A stretch of 64,000 nucleotides of DNA from Rhodospirillales bacterium. GTDB lineage: Bacteria; Pseudomonadota; Alphaproteobacteria; Rhodospirillales; JAPHRK01. The position numbers and the translations under genes were made by a program. Below are positions 1-8,207 of the stretch, piece by piece (the stretch's first letter is position 1; each line of letters begins with the position of its first letter). Under the pieces are notes generated by a model. The model saw only the letters and a program-made list of their open reading frames with translations. It ran no database searches and had not been told where the DNA came from. Where the stretch lies: contig JAPHRK010000031.1 of the NCBI GenBank assembly GCA_026196105.1, positions 48,719 through 112,718 of the forward strand. The letters run 5' to 3'.

Positions 1-1
1 T

Positions 2-109
2 GGCCTGGCGATCTGTAAAGAGATCATAACTCAGATGGGTGGTCAGATAGATTATCGCAACAGAGATGAAGGTGGAGCTACCTTCTGGTTTGGTTTACCT
101 GTAGCATGA
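2..109 (+). CDS. Histidine kinase, C-terminal end (partial)
   Basis: Only the last 35 codons are in the window, ending at the TGA at 107-109. The translation begins GLAICKEII and ends GGATFWFGLPVA. This matches the G2 box and closing strand of a HATPase_c domain, the ATP-binding core of sensor histidine kinases. The sensor part and any partner regulator lie upstream of the window, so the signal cannot be inferred. The hybrid or simple nature of the kinase is also unknown, but no receiver domain follows the ATPase core. Confidence 0.8.
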   Translation, partial: GLAICKEIITQMGGQIDYRNRDEGGATFWFGLPVA

Positions 110-156
110 TCTTTGAGTGCCTAAAGAATAATTTATTTATCACTCAACAACCCCCC

Positions 157-184
157 TTGCACCCCTAAAGTATATGTGTATAGT
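157..184 (+). promoter_or_regulatory. Sigma-70-type promoter of the rpsF operon
   Basis: TTGCAC at 157-162 and TATAGT at 179-184 are separated by 16 bases. They lie upstream of rpsF and downstream of the kinase stop codon. The match to both hexamers is good. The start site is not proven. Confidence 0.55.
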
Positions 185-207
185 GCGCCACCTTGAAATA
201 ACTCCTT

Positions 208-223
208 GCCGGGATGTCCCGGC
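208..223 (+). promoter_or_regulatory. Hairpin in the rpsF leader
   Basis: GCCGGG and CCCGGC form a perfect 6-bp stem with a 4-base loop in the 5' leader, downstream of the predicted promoter and 77 bases before the rpsF start. Ribosomal-protein leaders often carry autoregulatory structures, and an S6:S18-binding leader is known in several bacterial phyla. I cannot confirm that this hairpin matches that motif. Confidence 0.3.
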
Positions 224-300
224 TATGCCCGTTTGAGTGCAATCACTGTAAAGGCGGTGGTCGCATTAGGGGTTGAGAAAAGCCAGAGGGAGATCTCTAT

Positions 301-768
301 ATGCCTTTATACGAAAGCGTAATTATTGCGCGTCAGGATATTTCTGCCCAACAGGTAGAAGCTATTGCAGACGCTCTTACGTCGGTTATTGAATCCGGTG
401 ACGGCAAAATTGCCAAACGGGAATACTGGGGCCTGCGCAAGCTAGCCTACCGCGTTAAGAAAAACCGTAAGGGTCACTACGTCCAATTGGACATTGATGC
501 CCCTTCAGCTATCGTCCATGAAATGGAACGTCAAGTTCGTCTTCACGAAGATATCTTACGTTACATCACCATACGTGTTGACGAATTAGACCCAGAGCCT
601 TCAATCATCATGCAAAACAAGGACCGTCGTGATGACCGTCCTCGCCGTGATGATCGTCCTAACAGGGATGATCGGCCTCGCCGTGATGACCGTCCTCAAG
701 AGGACAGTCCAGCAGTTGAAGCCGTAGAGGCCGTAGAAGCAGCCCCAGCTGAAGGAGATGCAGAATGA
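301..768 (+). CDS. rpsF: 30S ribosomal protein bS6
   Basis: bS6 binds 16S rRNA in the central domain of the small subunit together with S18. The N-terminal ~100 residues follow the family, starting [13 protein letters not shown]. The 155-residue length exceeds the E. coli protein because of a charged tail. The tail holds four consecutive copies of RRDDRP-like hexapeptides (residues ~109-132) encoded by four 18-bp repeats at 625-696, followed by an acidic end rich in VEA. The start is preceded by an AGAGGGAG ribosome site. The stop overlaps the rpsR start by four bases (ATGA), so the two are translationally coupled. Identification is certain; the role of the tail is unknown. Confidence 0.97.
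   Translation: MPLYESVIIARQDISAQQVEAIADALTSVIESGDGKIAKREYWGLRKLAYRVKKNRKGHYVQLDIDAPSAIVHEMERQVRLHEDILRYITIRVDELDPEPSIIMQNKDRRDDRPRRDDRPNRDDRPRRDDRPQEDSPAVEAVEAVEAAPAEGDAE
625..696 (+). repeat. Four 18-bp tandem repeats inside rpsF
   Basis: Four in-frame 18-bp units encode [18 protein letters not shown] and RRDDRP. The units differ mainly by synonymous third-base changes plus one R-to-N substitution. They form an Arg/Asp-rich extension of S6. Copy number could vary among strains. Confidence 0.85.
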
Positions 769-1037
769 GTGCTCCAGAAAGATCAGGTGGTAGTGGCGGT
801 GGTGCAGGCGGTGGACGCCGTCCTTTCTTCCGTCGTCGGAAGACTTGCCCGTTTTCCAGTGCTAACGCCCCAAAAATTGATTATCGCGATACCAAAACCC
901 TGAGCCGTTATATCTCAGAGCGTGGTAAAATCGTTCCTAGCCGTATCACAGCGGTTTCTGCCAAGAAACAACGTGAATTGGCAAAAGCGATTAAGCGGTC
1001 TCGCTTTATGGCACTTCTACCTTACGTCCTCGACTAA
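765..1037 (+). CDS. rpsR: 30S ribosomal protein bS18
   Basis: bS18 is the S6 partner on the 30S platform. The 90-residue product carries the family core ([15 protein letters not shown], then [19 protein letters not shown] and a basic end). A Gly/Arg-rich N-terminus (residues ~6-25) precedes it, as is common in alphaproteobacteria. The start codon lies inside the rpsF stop region with a four-base overlap. The gene is second in the rpsF-rpsR-DUF2232-rplI operon. Confidence 0.97.
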   Translation: MSAPERSGGSGGGAGGGRRPFFRRRKTCPFSSANAPKIDYRDTKTLSRYISERGKIVPSRITAVSAKKQRELAKAIKRSRFMALLPYVLD

Positions 1038-1110
1038 GGTAATTTGTCCTTAGGCAATAGTTCTTTGATCAGGAAGCGCTGTTGACCGGGACAACGAAAA
1101 GGCAAAATCG

Positions 1111-2070
1111 ATGCGAAGAGAAACACTCATCGCGATAGCAGCCGGGGGGATAAGCGCTTTGCTTACCCTTTCAGTAGCAACTGGGTCGGTGGCATCCGTC
1201 TTTTTCGTTTATTTGGCTCCCCTCCCCCTCATGATTGTGGGGTTAGGGTTTGGGAGCAAAATGGTAGTTTTTGCCGCAGCAAGCGGTGCAGTTGCAGCTT
1301 TTGCAACAAGTGGTTTGTTTGCAGCGGTGTTTTATACCCTGATCAATGGACTTCCAGCGGTGCTGGTAGCCCGGCAGGCTCTTCTGAGCCGAGTATACGA
1401 AGATGAAAATGGAGAAACCATAACAAATTGGTACCCTCCAGGCCCCATCCTAGCCATGCTCGCAGCTATGGGAGCAACGTTGTTATTACTCGCAACGTTT
1501 CTCACAAGTGGTTCGGAAGGGGGAATTGAAGGCGTTATTGGAGCTACATTAAGCGAAGGATTCGCGGCAATGGCTCCTCAGCTTTCGGAAGAGGAACGAG
1601 GCAATATTATTAAACTACTTGTTCCTGGTTTTCCAGCAGCTGTAGCGGTTTCATGGTTGGTCATGACCGTCATTAACGGTGTTTTGGCACAGTGGGTTCT
1701 CGCTAGATCAGAGAAAGCCCTCAGGCCTAGCCCCAAGATGGCAGATTTTGATCTCCCCGGTTGGGCTTCATGGGCGCTTGTTGGTGCTGGAGTTCTGGCT
1801 CTCATTGGTGAGGGTCAAATTGAATATTTAGGCGAAAATCTTACTGTGATTTTAGCCGTGCCGTTTTTCTTTCTCGGGCTTGGTGTTTTCCATGCCTTAG
1901 CAAGAAATGCTCCATCCCCCGGGATGTTGTTGGCGGCATTTTATATGTTGTTATTTGTGGTGTCCGCGTGGGCTGCCTTGGTAGTCGCCGGATTAGGATT
2001 TATTGAGCAATGGGCCCGTCTGCGCCAGCGTTATGCTGCAGCCGCCGACAACGGTCCGGAGGACGAATAA
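1111..2070 (+). CDS. DUF2232 integral membrane protein
   Basis: This 319-residue protein has about eight hydrophobic segments, starting at residues ~8-30 and ending near ~300, with one soluble loop around residues 95-115. It resembles the YybS/DUF2232 family, whose gene sits between rpsR and rplI in many alphaproteobacteria. The same placement here supports the call. Its biochemical role is not established. The stop codon overlaps the rplI start by one base (TAATG), so it belongs to the ribosomal operon. A 73-base gap separates it from rpsR. Confidence 0.8.
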   Translation: MRRETLIAIAAGGISALLTLSVATGSVASVFFVYLAPLPLMIVGLGFGSKMVVFAAASGAVAAFATSGLFAAVFYTLINGLPAVLVARQALLSRVYEDENGETITNWYPPGPILAMLAAMGATLLLLATFLTSGSEGGIEGVIGATLSEGFAAMAPQLSEEERGNIIKLLVPGFPAAVAVSWLVMTVINGVLAQWVLARSEKALRPSPKMADFDLPGWASWALVGAGVLALIGEGQIEYLGENLTVILAVPFFFLGLGVFHALARNAPSPGMLLAAFYMLLFVVSAWAALVVAGLGFIEQWARLRQRYAAAADNGPEDE

Positions 2071-2699
2071 TGGAAGTTATCCTGCTGGAACGCATTGAGA
2101 AGCTGGGTCAGATGGGAGACGTAGTCGCTGTTAAAGCTGGTTACGCCCGCAACTATCTGTTGCCTCAAAAGAAAGCAATGAGATCTACCAAAGCTAATCT
2201 CGCTTTCTTTGAAGGCCAAAAAGCACAACTTGAGGCCGAAAGCCTTAAGCGTAAAGAAGAAGCTGAAGCCGTCGCCGCCAAAATGGACAGCGTCATGGTT
2301 GATATGATCCGTCAAGCTGGCGAAAGCGGCCAACTCTACGGGTCAGTTAATAGCCGTGATATTGCCGATGGCGTAACGGAAGCTGGCTTCACAATCAGCC
2401 GCAGCCAAGTTATTTTAGCATCACCAATTAAATCATTGGGTCTGTTCAAAGTGACTGTAGCTTTGCATCCTGAAGTTAACGTTGAAGTAACAGCAAACGT
2501 TGCCCGTTCTGCTGACGAAGCCAAAATTCAGGCTGAAACTGGTGAGGCTCTGATCTCTGTTGAAGAGGAAGAAGATAACGAGCCTAAGCTCCAAACTTAC
2601 TCCCCTGACCAAGATCTAGAAGCTGAAGCCGCTGAAGAAGAAGCTGCAGTTGAAGCCGAAGTTGTTAAAGAAGAGACAGAAGAAGAAGTTTCCGAATAA
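2070..2699 (+). CDS. rplI: 50S ribosomal protein bL9
   Basis: bL9 sits at the base of the L1 stalk of the 50S subunit. The start is taken as the ATG at 2070, where the family N-terminus [17 protein letters not shown] begins and a GGAGG site lies just upstream. A longer open frame reaching back to 2010 lies in the preceding gene and is not the true start. The two globular domains and connecting helix span about residues 1-150. Residues ~150-209 are a strongly acidic Glu-rich tail that makes the protein longer than E. coli L9 (149 residues). Confidence 0.96.
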   Translation: MEVILLERIEKLGQMGDVVAVKAGYARNYLLPQKKAMRSTKANLAFFEGQKAQLEAESLKRKEEAEAVAAKMDSVMVDMIRQAGESGQLYGSVNSRDIADGVTEAGFTISRSQVILASPIKSLGLFKVTVALHPEVNVEVTANVARSADEAKIQAETGEALISVEEEEDNEPKLQTYSPDQDLEAEAAEEEAAVEAEVVKEETEEEVSE

Positions 2700-2723
2700 T
2701 TTTTGGATTTTCTTTTCGAAATA

Positions 2724-2761
2724 AAAAACGGCGTGTCAATTAATCGACACGCCGTTTTTTT
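2724..2761 (+). terminator. Rho-independent terminator after rplI, probably bidirectional
   Basis: A long perfect stem (AAAAACGGCGTGTC paired with GACACGCCGTTTTT) closes on an 8-base loop and ends in a T-run. A run of A's on the left arm means it can also serve the convergent ArsR gene that ends at 2781. Confidence 0.9.
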
Positions 2762-2780
2762 ATCAGTAATTCGAGAATTT

Positions 2781-3137
2781 TTAAGCAGCTTCAGCCGTTT
2801 TTTGACCTGGGCCAGCATCTGGTGAGCAGAAGAGTTGATAGAGCAACCCAATCACTTGAGCGACCTCACTGCTGGCTAAGCTATAATATATTTGCTTAGA
2901 TTCACGACGAGTAGAAACAAGGCCATCCATACGCAAACGTGCCAGTTGCTGAGATAATGTTGGCTGGCGAATACCAAGAAGCTCTTCTAACTCCCCAACA
3001 TTTTTCTCACCTTCAGCCAATTTGCAGAGAATAACCAAGCGATTATCATTGGCCATCGCTTTCAAGAAAGAGCTTACTCTTCCTGCATTCTCAAACATTT
3101 CCTCTAAATTCATTTCTATTTTTGGAATTGCGTTCAT
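2781..3137 (-). CDS. ArsR-family repressor, persulfide-sensor type (BigR/SqrR-like)
   Basis: The 118-residue protein is a single winged-helix domain. The recognition region is IRQPTLSQQLARLR (~residues 56-69) and the wing is near SKQIYYSL. Two cysteines lie at about residues 38 (LVILCKLAEGE) and 104 (LYQLFCSPDAG). Their 66-residue spacing equals that of the redox pair in SqrR/BigR, which forms a polysulfide bridge and releases DNA when reactive sulfur is present. The gene is divergent from a dsrE-tusA pair, which it probably represses. Metal-sensing ArsR proteins usually show other cysteine or histidine clusters, absent here. The cysteine spacing is read directly; the sensing role is inferred. 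Confidence 0.85.
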   Translation of the reverse strand: MNAIPKIEMNLEEMFENAGRVSSFLKAMANDNRLVILCKLAEGEKNVGELEELLGIRQPTLSQQLARLRMDGLVSTRRESKQIYYSLASSEVAQVIGLLYQLFCSPDAGPGQKTAEAA

Positions 3138-3305
3138 ATCGACACTCAGTTTCTGTAAATTTTTATAACCACATACCAGCTATAAATAATACATATACAC
3201 TATTTTGCAAGTGTGCGTAATAATTTTATTAGTACATTTTATTTTAGTATTTTTTCTCTCCTTCTATTCGTTTGATTCTTTATGTTAGGATGTTCTAAAC
3301 TATAA

Positions 3306-3319
3306 AACATGAATATGTT
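3306..3319. promoter_or_regulatory. Candidate operator between the ArsR repressor and dsrE
   Basis: AACAT-GAAT-ATGTT is a perfect 5-bp inverted repeat in the 272-bp AT-rich divergent region (3138-3409). It lies ~90 bases upstream of the dsrE-like start. ArsR repressors bind short AT-rich dyads, but I have no direct match to a published box. A weak promoter-like pair (TTGATT at 3272, TAAACT at 3296) lies just before it. Confidence 0.3.
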
Positions 3320-3409
3320 GCATTGCTTTGCTAACAAAAAATAACAGACAAAAATAGTTAGCTATAAGGCTTGTTTTAATGGGAGTAGGAACTTTTTAGG
3401 AGTTTCAAA

Positions 3410-3904
3410 ATGTCAGAACAAAATACGAAGAGCATGAGTATCATTGTCACCAAGGGGACATTGGATTGGGCCTACCCACCTTTTATCCTAGCGACAACAG
3501 CAGCAGCTATGGACGTTAAAGTGACGATGTTTTTCACTTTCTATGGCCTGCAACTACTGAAGAAAGAGTTAGATCATCTGCAAATCTCAACCCTTGGCAA
3601 CCCTGCAATGGAAATGCCTATGATGGGTATGCATATGACCATGCCCAATATTATGTCTACAATTCCTGGAGTCGATGCAGCCTGCACCTCCATGATGAAG
3701 AACTTGATTAAGAAAAAAGGGGTCGCCTCTATTCCTGAACTTCGGGAAGCCGCGATCGATTCGGACGTCCGTATGATCGGTTGTCAGATGACCTTGGACC
3801 TTTTCGAGATGGACAGCAAAGACCTTATTGAAGGCATCGATGTTGGTGGTGCAGCCACTTACATGGAGAGTGCCCTCAAATCAGACATCAACCTTTACAT
3901 CTAA
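3410..3904 (+). CDS. DsrE/DsrF-family sulfur carrier protein
   Basis: The 164-residue cytoplasmic protein belongs to the DsrE-like fold. It has an N-terminal strand-loop (IIVTKGTLDWAYPPFILATT), a Met-rich middle region (PAMEMPMMGMHMTMPN), and a cysteine in the conserved segment RMIGCQMTLDLF (~residue 124). That cysteine is the expected site for carrying sulfane sulfur. A second cysteine lies at DAACTSMMK. It is followed 33 bases later by tusA. DsrE and TusA proteins are paired in sulfur-transfer modules of sulfur oxidisers. The start has an AGGAG ribosome site. The exact donor and acceptor are unknown. Confidence 0.85.
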   Translation: MSEQNTKSMSIIVTKGTLDWAYPPFILATTAAAMDVKVTMFFTFYGLQLLKKELDHLQISTLGNPAMEMPMMGMHMTMPNIMSTIPGVDAACTSMMKNLIKKKGVASIPELREAAIDSDVRMIGCQMTLDLFEMDSKDLIEGIDVGGAATYMESALKSDINLYI

Positions 3905-3937
3905 ACTTGATAGAGAAAACAGCGGAGGAAGCTAAGT

Positions 3938-4162
3938 ATGACTGTAGAATTAGACGCCAAGGGACTTACCTGCCCTATGCCAATCCTAAAAGCTAAAAAA
4001 GCCATTAAAGGCATGGGCGGCGGCGAAATGCTTAAGATTGAATCAACCGATGCCGGTTCAGTTGCCGACTTTGAATCATTCTGTCGCAACGGCGGCCACG
4101 AACTAATGGAAAGCAATGAAGATGGTGGCGTTTACACCTTCTTGATCAAAAAATCTGCTTAA
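3938..4162 (+). CDS. tusA: TusA-like sulfurtransferase
   Basis: This 74-residue protein has the defining CPxP motif (LTCPMPILKAKKA, Cys ~12), which holds a persulfide and passes it to partners. The rest is the usual two-layer alpha/beta sandwich. It follows the dsrE-like gene in the same operon and is closed by a terminator. Together with the persulfide-sensor repressor, this suggests intracellular sulfane-sulfur transfer rather than only tRNA thiolation. The other tus genes for tRNA thiolation are absent here. Confidence 0.92.
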   Translation: MTVELDAKGLTCPMPILKAKKAIKGMGGGEMLKIESTDAGSVADFESFCRNGGHELMESNEDGGVYTFLIKKSA

Positions 4163-4183
4163 AGCCTAAGCTAGATAAAAATT

Positions 4184-4217
4184 AAAACCGCCGCTTTTTT
4201 AAGGGGCGGTTTTTTTT
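4184..4217 (+). terminator. Rho-independent terminator after tusA
   Basis: AAAACCGCC pairs with GGCGGTTTT and is followed by a run of T's, 21 bases after the tusA stop. Confidence 0.85.
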
Positions 4218-4310
4218 ACATTTCTTTTCAATCCTTGAGAAGCTGCTCTAGGTATGAATAATCAACTTTAATAATAAAGCTATTCTACAGTTGGAAAGAG
4301 AGGCCCTCAA

Positions 4311-5948
4311 ATGAGTTCCAAGTTTGCTCCGTTCGATCACGCTAAAAAATGTGCAGAATTTTCCCTGCCGATCCCTAGCGATTATAACTTCGCTTTTGAC
4401 GTTGTCGGGAAACGCGCTCAGGAAAACGATAAGACGGCTCTAATCGCCATTAATCGCAGCGGCGATAAAGTCACCCACCATAGTTATTCTGATCTCGATA
4501 GAGGCTCAAACCGTTTTGCTAATGCTTTGATGGCGCTTGGCGCTAACAAAGGTGACTCTACAATTGTTCTCATTCCTCGTATTGTTGAATGGTACGAAGT
4601 TATTTTAGGCTGCACAAAGGTTGGTGTTGTCGCTATGCCCGGCACAAACCTGCTCACAGCTAAAGATATTGAATATAGAGTCAATCGTGCAGGTGCCAGG
4701 CTTGCCATTGTCACCAAAGAGCATGCAGACAATGTAGACAAGATCAAAGCTAATTGCCCAACACTTGAGCTTTTGATTGTTATTGGAGAAACCCGCGATG
4801 GCTGGTCTACCTATGAAACAATTACTAAAGCAGCTGCCGATACAGTTGATCGGGCGAAACTGCCTAAAACCCAAGTAGATGAATTAATGTTGATCTACTT
4901 CACCTCTGGCACGACTTCTCTGCCCAAGATGGTAGGACGTGATCATTCATATGCCTTAGCTCACTCGATTACGGGTGATTACTGGATGGACCTTAAAGAG
5001 AGCGACATCCATTGGACCCTAACCGATACAGGTTGGGCCAAAGCCGCTTGGGGGCTTTTGTACCCCCCTCTTCTCGCGGGTTCGACAATTTTGCTTTACG
5101 ACGGCGAAGGTTTTGATGCCGAAATGCACCTTAAGATCATTGAGGAACAAAAAGTAACAACCTTCTGCGCCCCTCCAACCATTTACCGTGTCTTAGCCCA
5201 AATGGATATTTCCGGTGCGGATGTTAGCTCGCTACGCCATTGTTTTGGCGCTGGTGAACCCTTAAACCCAGAAGCCATGCGCTCCTGGAAAGAGGCTACG
5301 GGCTGCGATATTTATGATGGTTACGGACAAACAGAAACCGTCAATATCGTTGCTAACTTCCCCGGTATGGAAGTTCGCCCAGGCTCCATGGGGAAACCTG
5401 TCCCTGGTGTGGAGGTTGGTATCATTGATGACGATGGGAATATTGTTCCTGATGATGAGGTCGGTCATATCGGCGTCAAAATAACCGAGCCATACCCTCC
5501 AGGGCTATTCCATGGCTATTATAAAGACGAAGAAGCCACCAAGAAGTCCTTCCTGAACGGTTGGTACTATACAGGCGACACAGCCACCCGGGACAAAGAT
5601 GGATATATCTGGTTTGTTGGCCGCTCAGACGACATCATTAGCTCATCTGGCTACCGTATCAGCCCCTTTGAGGTAGAAAGCGCTGTTATCGAACATGAGG
5701 CCGTTCTTGAATCTGCTGTTGTAGGCAAACCAGATGAAATGCGCGGCGAAATCGTCATGGCCTTCATCACCCTGGCCCCTGGCTATGAACCATCAAAAGA
5801 ACTCGAAAAAGAGATCCAAGATTTCGTCAAAAATCTTACAGCTCCATATAAATACCCCCGCAGAATAGAATTCCGCGAGGCTCTCCCTAAAACAATCTCC
5901 GGCAAAATCCGACGAGTAGAGTTAAGGGAAGAAGCCATTAAGATGTAA
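4311..5948 (+). CDS. AMP-forming acyl-CoA synthetase (medium-chain type)
   Basis: This enzyme activates a carboxylic acid to its acyl-CoA through an acyl-adenylate. The 545 residues cover a full ANL enzyme. The P-loop-like motif YFTSGTTSLPK lies near residue 195, DGYGQTET near 340, and YTGDTATRDKDGYIWFVGR near 420. The catalytic lysine is in LPKTISGKIRR near the end. The segment WMDLKESDIHWTLTDTGWAK is typical of the MACS branch. The substrate cannot be told from sequence; medium-chain or aromatic acids are likely. The start is preceded by GAAAGAGAGG. It stands alone after the sulfur-carrier terminator, so a link to sulfur metabolism is not implied. Confidence 0.92.
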   Translation: MSSKFAPFDHAKKCAEFSLPIPSDYNFAFDVVGKRAQENDKTALIAINRSGDKVTHHSYSDLDRGSNRFANALMALGANKGDSTIVLIPRIVEWYEVILGCTKVGVVAMPGTNLLTAKDIEYRVNRAGARLAIVTKEHADNVDKIKANCPTLELLIVIGETRDGWSTYETITKAAADTVDRAKLPKTQVDELMLIYFTSGTTSLPKMVGRDHSYALAHSITGDYWMDLKESDIHWTLTDTGWAKAAWGLLYPPLLAGSTILLYDGEGFDAEMHLKIIEEQKVTTFCAPPTIYRVLAQMDISGADVSSLRHCFGAGEPLNPEAMRSWKEATGCDIYDGYGQTETVNIVANFPGMEVRPGSMGKPVPGVEVGIIDDDGNIVPDDEVGHIGVKITEPYPPGLFHGYYKDEEATKKSFLNGWYYTGDTATRDKDGYIWFVGRSDDIISSSGYRISPFEVESAVIEHEAVLESAVVGKPDEMRGEIVMAFITLAPGYEPSKELEKEIQDFVKNLTAPYKYPRRIEFREALPKTISGKIRRVELREEAIKM

Positions 5949-5977
5949 GTGGATTTCCCTCCCCCTCAACATTCATC

Positions 5978-6016
5978 GTCATATCCGGATTCGGTCCACT
6001 AGAGTCCGGATATGAC
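5978..6016. repeat. Intergenic 12-bp perfect inverted repeat
   Basis: GTCATATCCGGA and TCCGGATATGAC are perfectly complementary across a 15-base spacer, about 30 bases after the acyl-CoA synthetase stop. There is no T-run on either side. The GTCAT...ATGAC ends resemble two other intergenic palindromes in the window (18772-18797 and 57370-57453), suggesting a dispersed repeat that may also act as a terminator. Confidence 0.7.
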
Positions 6017-6095
6017 AGTTTGAATATTGTCATTTCTAAAATCATAACCATATGCTTTCCATTATCGTTTCAGCTAATAAGGGAAGGTGTATGAA

Positions 6096-6755
6096 ATGAA
6101 TAATAAAACAAGAATGACTTTTGTTGGTGCAGCAACAGGTTTGATGCTGGTAATTGGTAGCCCTATAGCCCTCGCAGGTGATCATTCAATGGGTTTCTTT
6201 GTCACCAGCAGCAGCATGGGTGATGGTGCCAATCTTGGTGGTTTAGCGGGAGCAGACGCCCATTGTACTAAACTTGCAGAAGCAACAGGTTCCAAAGGGC
6301 GAGATTGGAAGGCTTATCTTTCTACCCATGTAGAAGGTGGTAAGCGAGGTATCTCTGCGCGAGACCGTATCGGAAAAGGTCCATGGTACAATGCCAATGG
6401 TGAATTGATCGCCAGTGATCTTGATCAACTTCATATCATGCCCAATATTATCAAACGCACCGCCGTAGATGAAAACGGCAAACAGGTTAAAGGCAGAGGC
6501 GACAAGCCCAATGAGCATGATATCCTGACAGGGTCAAAAGATGATGGCACCGCCTTCTTCCCATGGGAAAAGGGGGATCACACCTGCAGCAATTGGACGA
6601 GCAATGACAAAGGCAGCGCCTCAGTTGGTCATCACGACCGACACGGTGGTGGCAACACATCTTGGAACAACGCCCACCACACTCGTGGTTGTAGCCAAGA
6701 TAACTTAAAATCAACCGGTGGGGTCGGTTTGTTTTATTGCTTCGCTGCTGATTAG
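6096..6755 (+). CDS. Secreted lectin-like protein (DUF1554/endostatin-like)
   Basis: The 219-residue precursor starts at the ATG at 6096, eight bases after AAGGGAAGG; an earlier in-frame GTG at 6087 overlaps that ribosome site. A signal peptide is clear (MNNKTRMTFVGAATGLMLVI through SPIALA, cleavage before GDHS). The mature part contains GGLAGADAHCTKLAEATG, WKAYLSTH and a C-terminal GGVGLFYCFA with paired cysteines. This pattern matches small secreted proteins annotated as lectins or DUF1554 with an endostatin-like fold. A His-rich stretch (VGHHDRHGGG) could bind metal. The ligand is unknown. It is convergent with the periplasmic binding protein gene. Confidence 0.65.
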   Translation: MNNKTRMTFVGAATGLMLVIGSPIALAGDHSMGFFVTSSSMGDGANLGGLAGADAHCTKLAEATGSKGRDWKAYLSTHVEGGKRGISARDRIGKGPWYNANGELIASDLDQLHIMPNIIKRTAVDENGKQVKGRGDKPNEHDILTGSKDDGTAFFPWEKGDHTCSNWTSNDKGSASVGHHDRHGGGNTSWNNAHHTRGCSQDNLKSTGGVGLFYCFAAD

Positions 6756-6772
6756 AAGAATTTATGACATAC

Positions 6773-6809
6773 ATGAGTGGGGTAATATATGTTATTTTGC
6801 CCCACTCAT
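6773..6809. terminator. Possible bidirectional terminator stem
   Basis: ATGAGTGGGG and CCCCACTCAT form a perfect 10-bp stem around a 17-base loop between two convergent genes. The right arm lies inside the last codons of the minus-strand gene. It has no clear T-run, so its strength as a terminator is uncertain. Confidence 0.45.
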
Positions 6810-7502
6810 AATCTTGTCATAGGTGCCATCTAGCTTCATTGCCTTAAGGGAAGCTTCCATCTTTTTCGTCAGCTCGGCATGTTGCGGCCCGGCATGAATA
6901 TAAACATGGAGAAAATCAAGAGGGGGTTTGACAGCTTTTATTCCTTTATTTTTTAACTCTTCTGTTGCGAGCCATGAATTAACAATAAAAGGAATATTGA
7001 TAAAAACATCCGCACGCCCAGCAGCTACAAACTTGAGGCCTGCTTCTGCACTGGCAACAGGAATAAGATTTTTGTGGATTGGCTCAAGGTTTAACTCAAT
7101 CACAGCCCAACCCCGTGGATAGGCAACTCTATAAGGTTTCAAGCTCTCCCAACCGTTAATTTTAATGTCATCTCTTGTAGCATAAGCAAAGTACGGATGA
7201 CTTGCGATGGGTTCAGAAATTTTAATAATACCATATATATCTTTCCCGAACCCATCGACACGCGACCAGTCACCATCAATTCTCCCACTTTTAAATAACT
7301 GTTTTGCCCGATGAGCAGGTAGTGCAATGATGGTAATTTCTTGACCACTGCGGGAACCTATTTCATCAGCAAGAGACTGGGTAATTTGAAAACCATGAGT
7401 CCCATCTTCTACGCCAACGAGGGCAAAGCTCAAAGGTTCTGCAAAGGCAGGGAAAGTTACACTCAAAAACAATATAAAAGCGGCGAGTATATTTCTTTTC
7501 AT
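6792..7502 (-). CDS. Periplasmic solute-binding protein (SBP_bac_3-like)
   Basis: The 236-residue protein has a signal peptide (MKRNILAAFILFLSVTFPAFA, cleavage before EPLS). Its two-lobed binding fold includes ALVGVEDGTHGFQITQSLADEI early and AGRADVFINIPF around residue 160. The general pattern is that of family-3 extracellular binding domains. The two-lobe core is short and no ABC permease or ATPase gene is adjacent. It may therefore be an orphan binding protein, as often found for signalling or tripartite uptake. Its ribosome site lies inside a hairpin at 7503-7530. The ligand is unknown. Confidence 0.7.
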   Translation of the reverse strand: MKRNILAAFILFLSVTFPAFAEPLSFALVGVEDGTHGFQITQSLADEIGSRSGQEITIIALPAHRAKQLFKSGRIDGDWSRVDGFGKDIYGIIKISEPIASHPYFAYATRDDIKINGWESLKPYRVAYPRGWAVIELNLEPIHKNLIPVASAEAGLKFVAAGRADVFINIPFIVNSWLATEELKNKGIKAVKPPLDFLHVYIHAGPQHAELTKKMEASLKAMKLDGTYDKIMSGAK

Positions 7503-7530
7503 GAGGTTATCTCCAAAGAGATGTTACCTC
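7503..7530 (-). promoter_or_regulatory. Hairpin enclosing the ribosome-binding site of the binding-protein gene
   Basis: On the minus strand GAGGTAACATCTC pairs with GAGATAACCTC across TTTG, leaving a small internal loop (AAC/A). The 3' arm holds GGAGAT, the ribosome site six bases before the ATG at 7502. The stem would hide it. It could also be read as an imperfect terminator for the upstream GST gene, but no T-run follows. Confidence 0.4.
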
Positions 7531-7560
7531 AAAAAGCTATAAACACCTAACTCCAAGGGT

Positions 7561-8205
7561 TTAGGTCCAAGGTTGGGCAATCCCTTCAGTTTCAAAGGCG
7601 CCAATAACTGCAGGATTAACTTCCATTTGCCTGATAAAAGCATCAAGATTAGAGAAACTCCGAGGTTTGTTCTCAATTAGGCGACACCAGCGACAAAGCA
7701 TGAAAAGGTAAAAATCAAGGAGGCTTAGCTTTTCCCCGAGCATATAAGGCCCACTGGTCCCCATGGCTTCGTCAACAATTGTCAACATTTCTCCAAGGCG
7801 TTCCGCTGCTGCAGCCTTCACATTGGCAGCGGCTTCTTCAGAGCCATCAGCCGTATAACGGTCTGGATAATAAAACATCAGAACTTCAGTCTGAATTGTA
7901 TTGGTAAAATACATCAACCACCGATAAAGCACGGCCCTCTTTTCGGTATTGAGAGCGGGAGCAAGCTCTGCTTCCGGGTGTTTGTCCGCAAGATAAAGAC
8001 AAATAGCCGCCGTTTCAGGCAAGGTAAAGTCACCATCTACTAAAACCGGAATACGACCGGCTGGATTTAGCTTTAAATATTCTGGTGATTTGTGGGCATT
8101 GCTAGCACGGTCAACCAAAATCAGTTCATAATCCACACCGATAGCCTTAAGCATCATATGTGGAGTTAGGTTGGCATTTCCTGGCGAATAATGGAGTTTA
8201 TACAT
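7561..8205 (-). CDS. Glutathione S-transferase family protein
   Basis: The 214-residue protein has an N-terminal thioredoxin-like domain (MYKLHYSPGNANLTPHMML, then LNPAGRIPVLVDGD with the cis-Pro and PETAAICLYLADK for the glutathione site). An all-helical C-terminal domain with GEKLSLLDFYLFML follows. The start is the ATG at 8205; an in-frame TTG one codon earlier is less likely. A perfect hairpin holding the ribosome site lies directly upstream. It is 73 bases after the soeC stop on the same strand, so it may be cotranscribed with soeABC. Its substrate is unknown; a role with persulfides or electrophiles would be speculation. Confidence 0.85.
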   Translation of the reverse strand: MYKLHYSPGNANLTPHMMLKAIGVDYELILVDRASNAHKSPEYLKLNPAGRIPVLVDGDFTLPETAAICLYLADKHPEAELAPALNTEKRAVLYRWLMYFTNTIQTEVLMFYYPDRYTADGSEEAAANVKAAAAERLGEMLTIVDEAMGTSGPYMLGEKLSLLDFYLFMLCRWCRLIENKPRSFSNLDAFIRQMEVNPAVIGAFETEGIAQPWT

Positions 8206-8207
8206 CA

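Noticed and set aside
2010-2069. Extended N-terminus of rplI from 2010
   Set aside because: The L9 family start (MEVILLERI) and a GGAGG site place the true start at 2070; the extra 20 codons are inside the DUF2232 gene.
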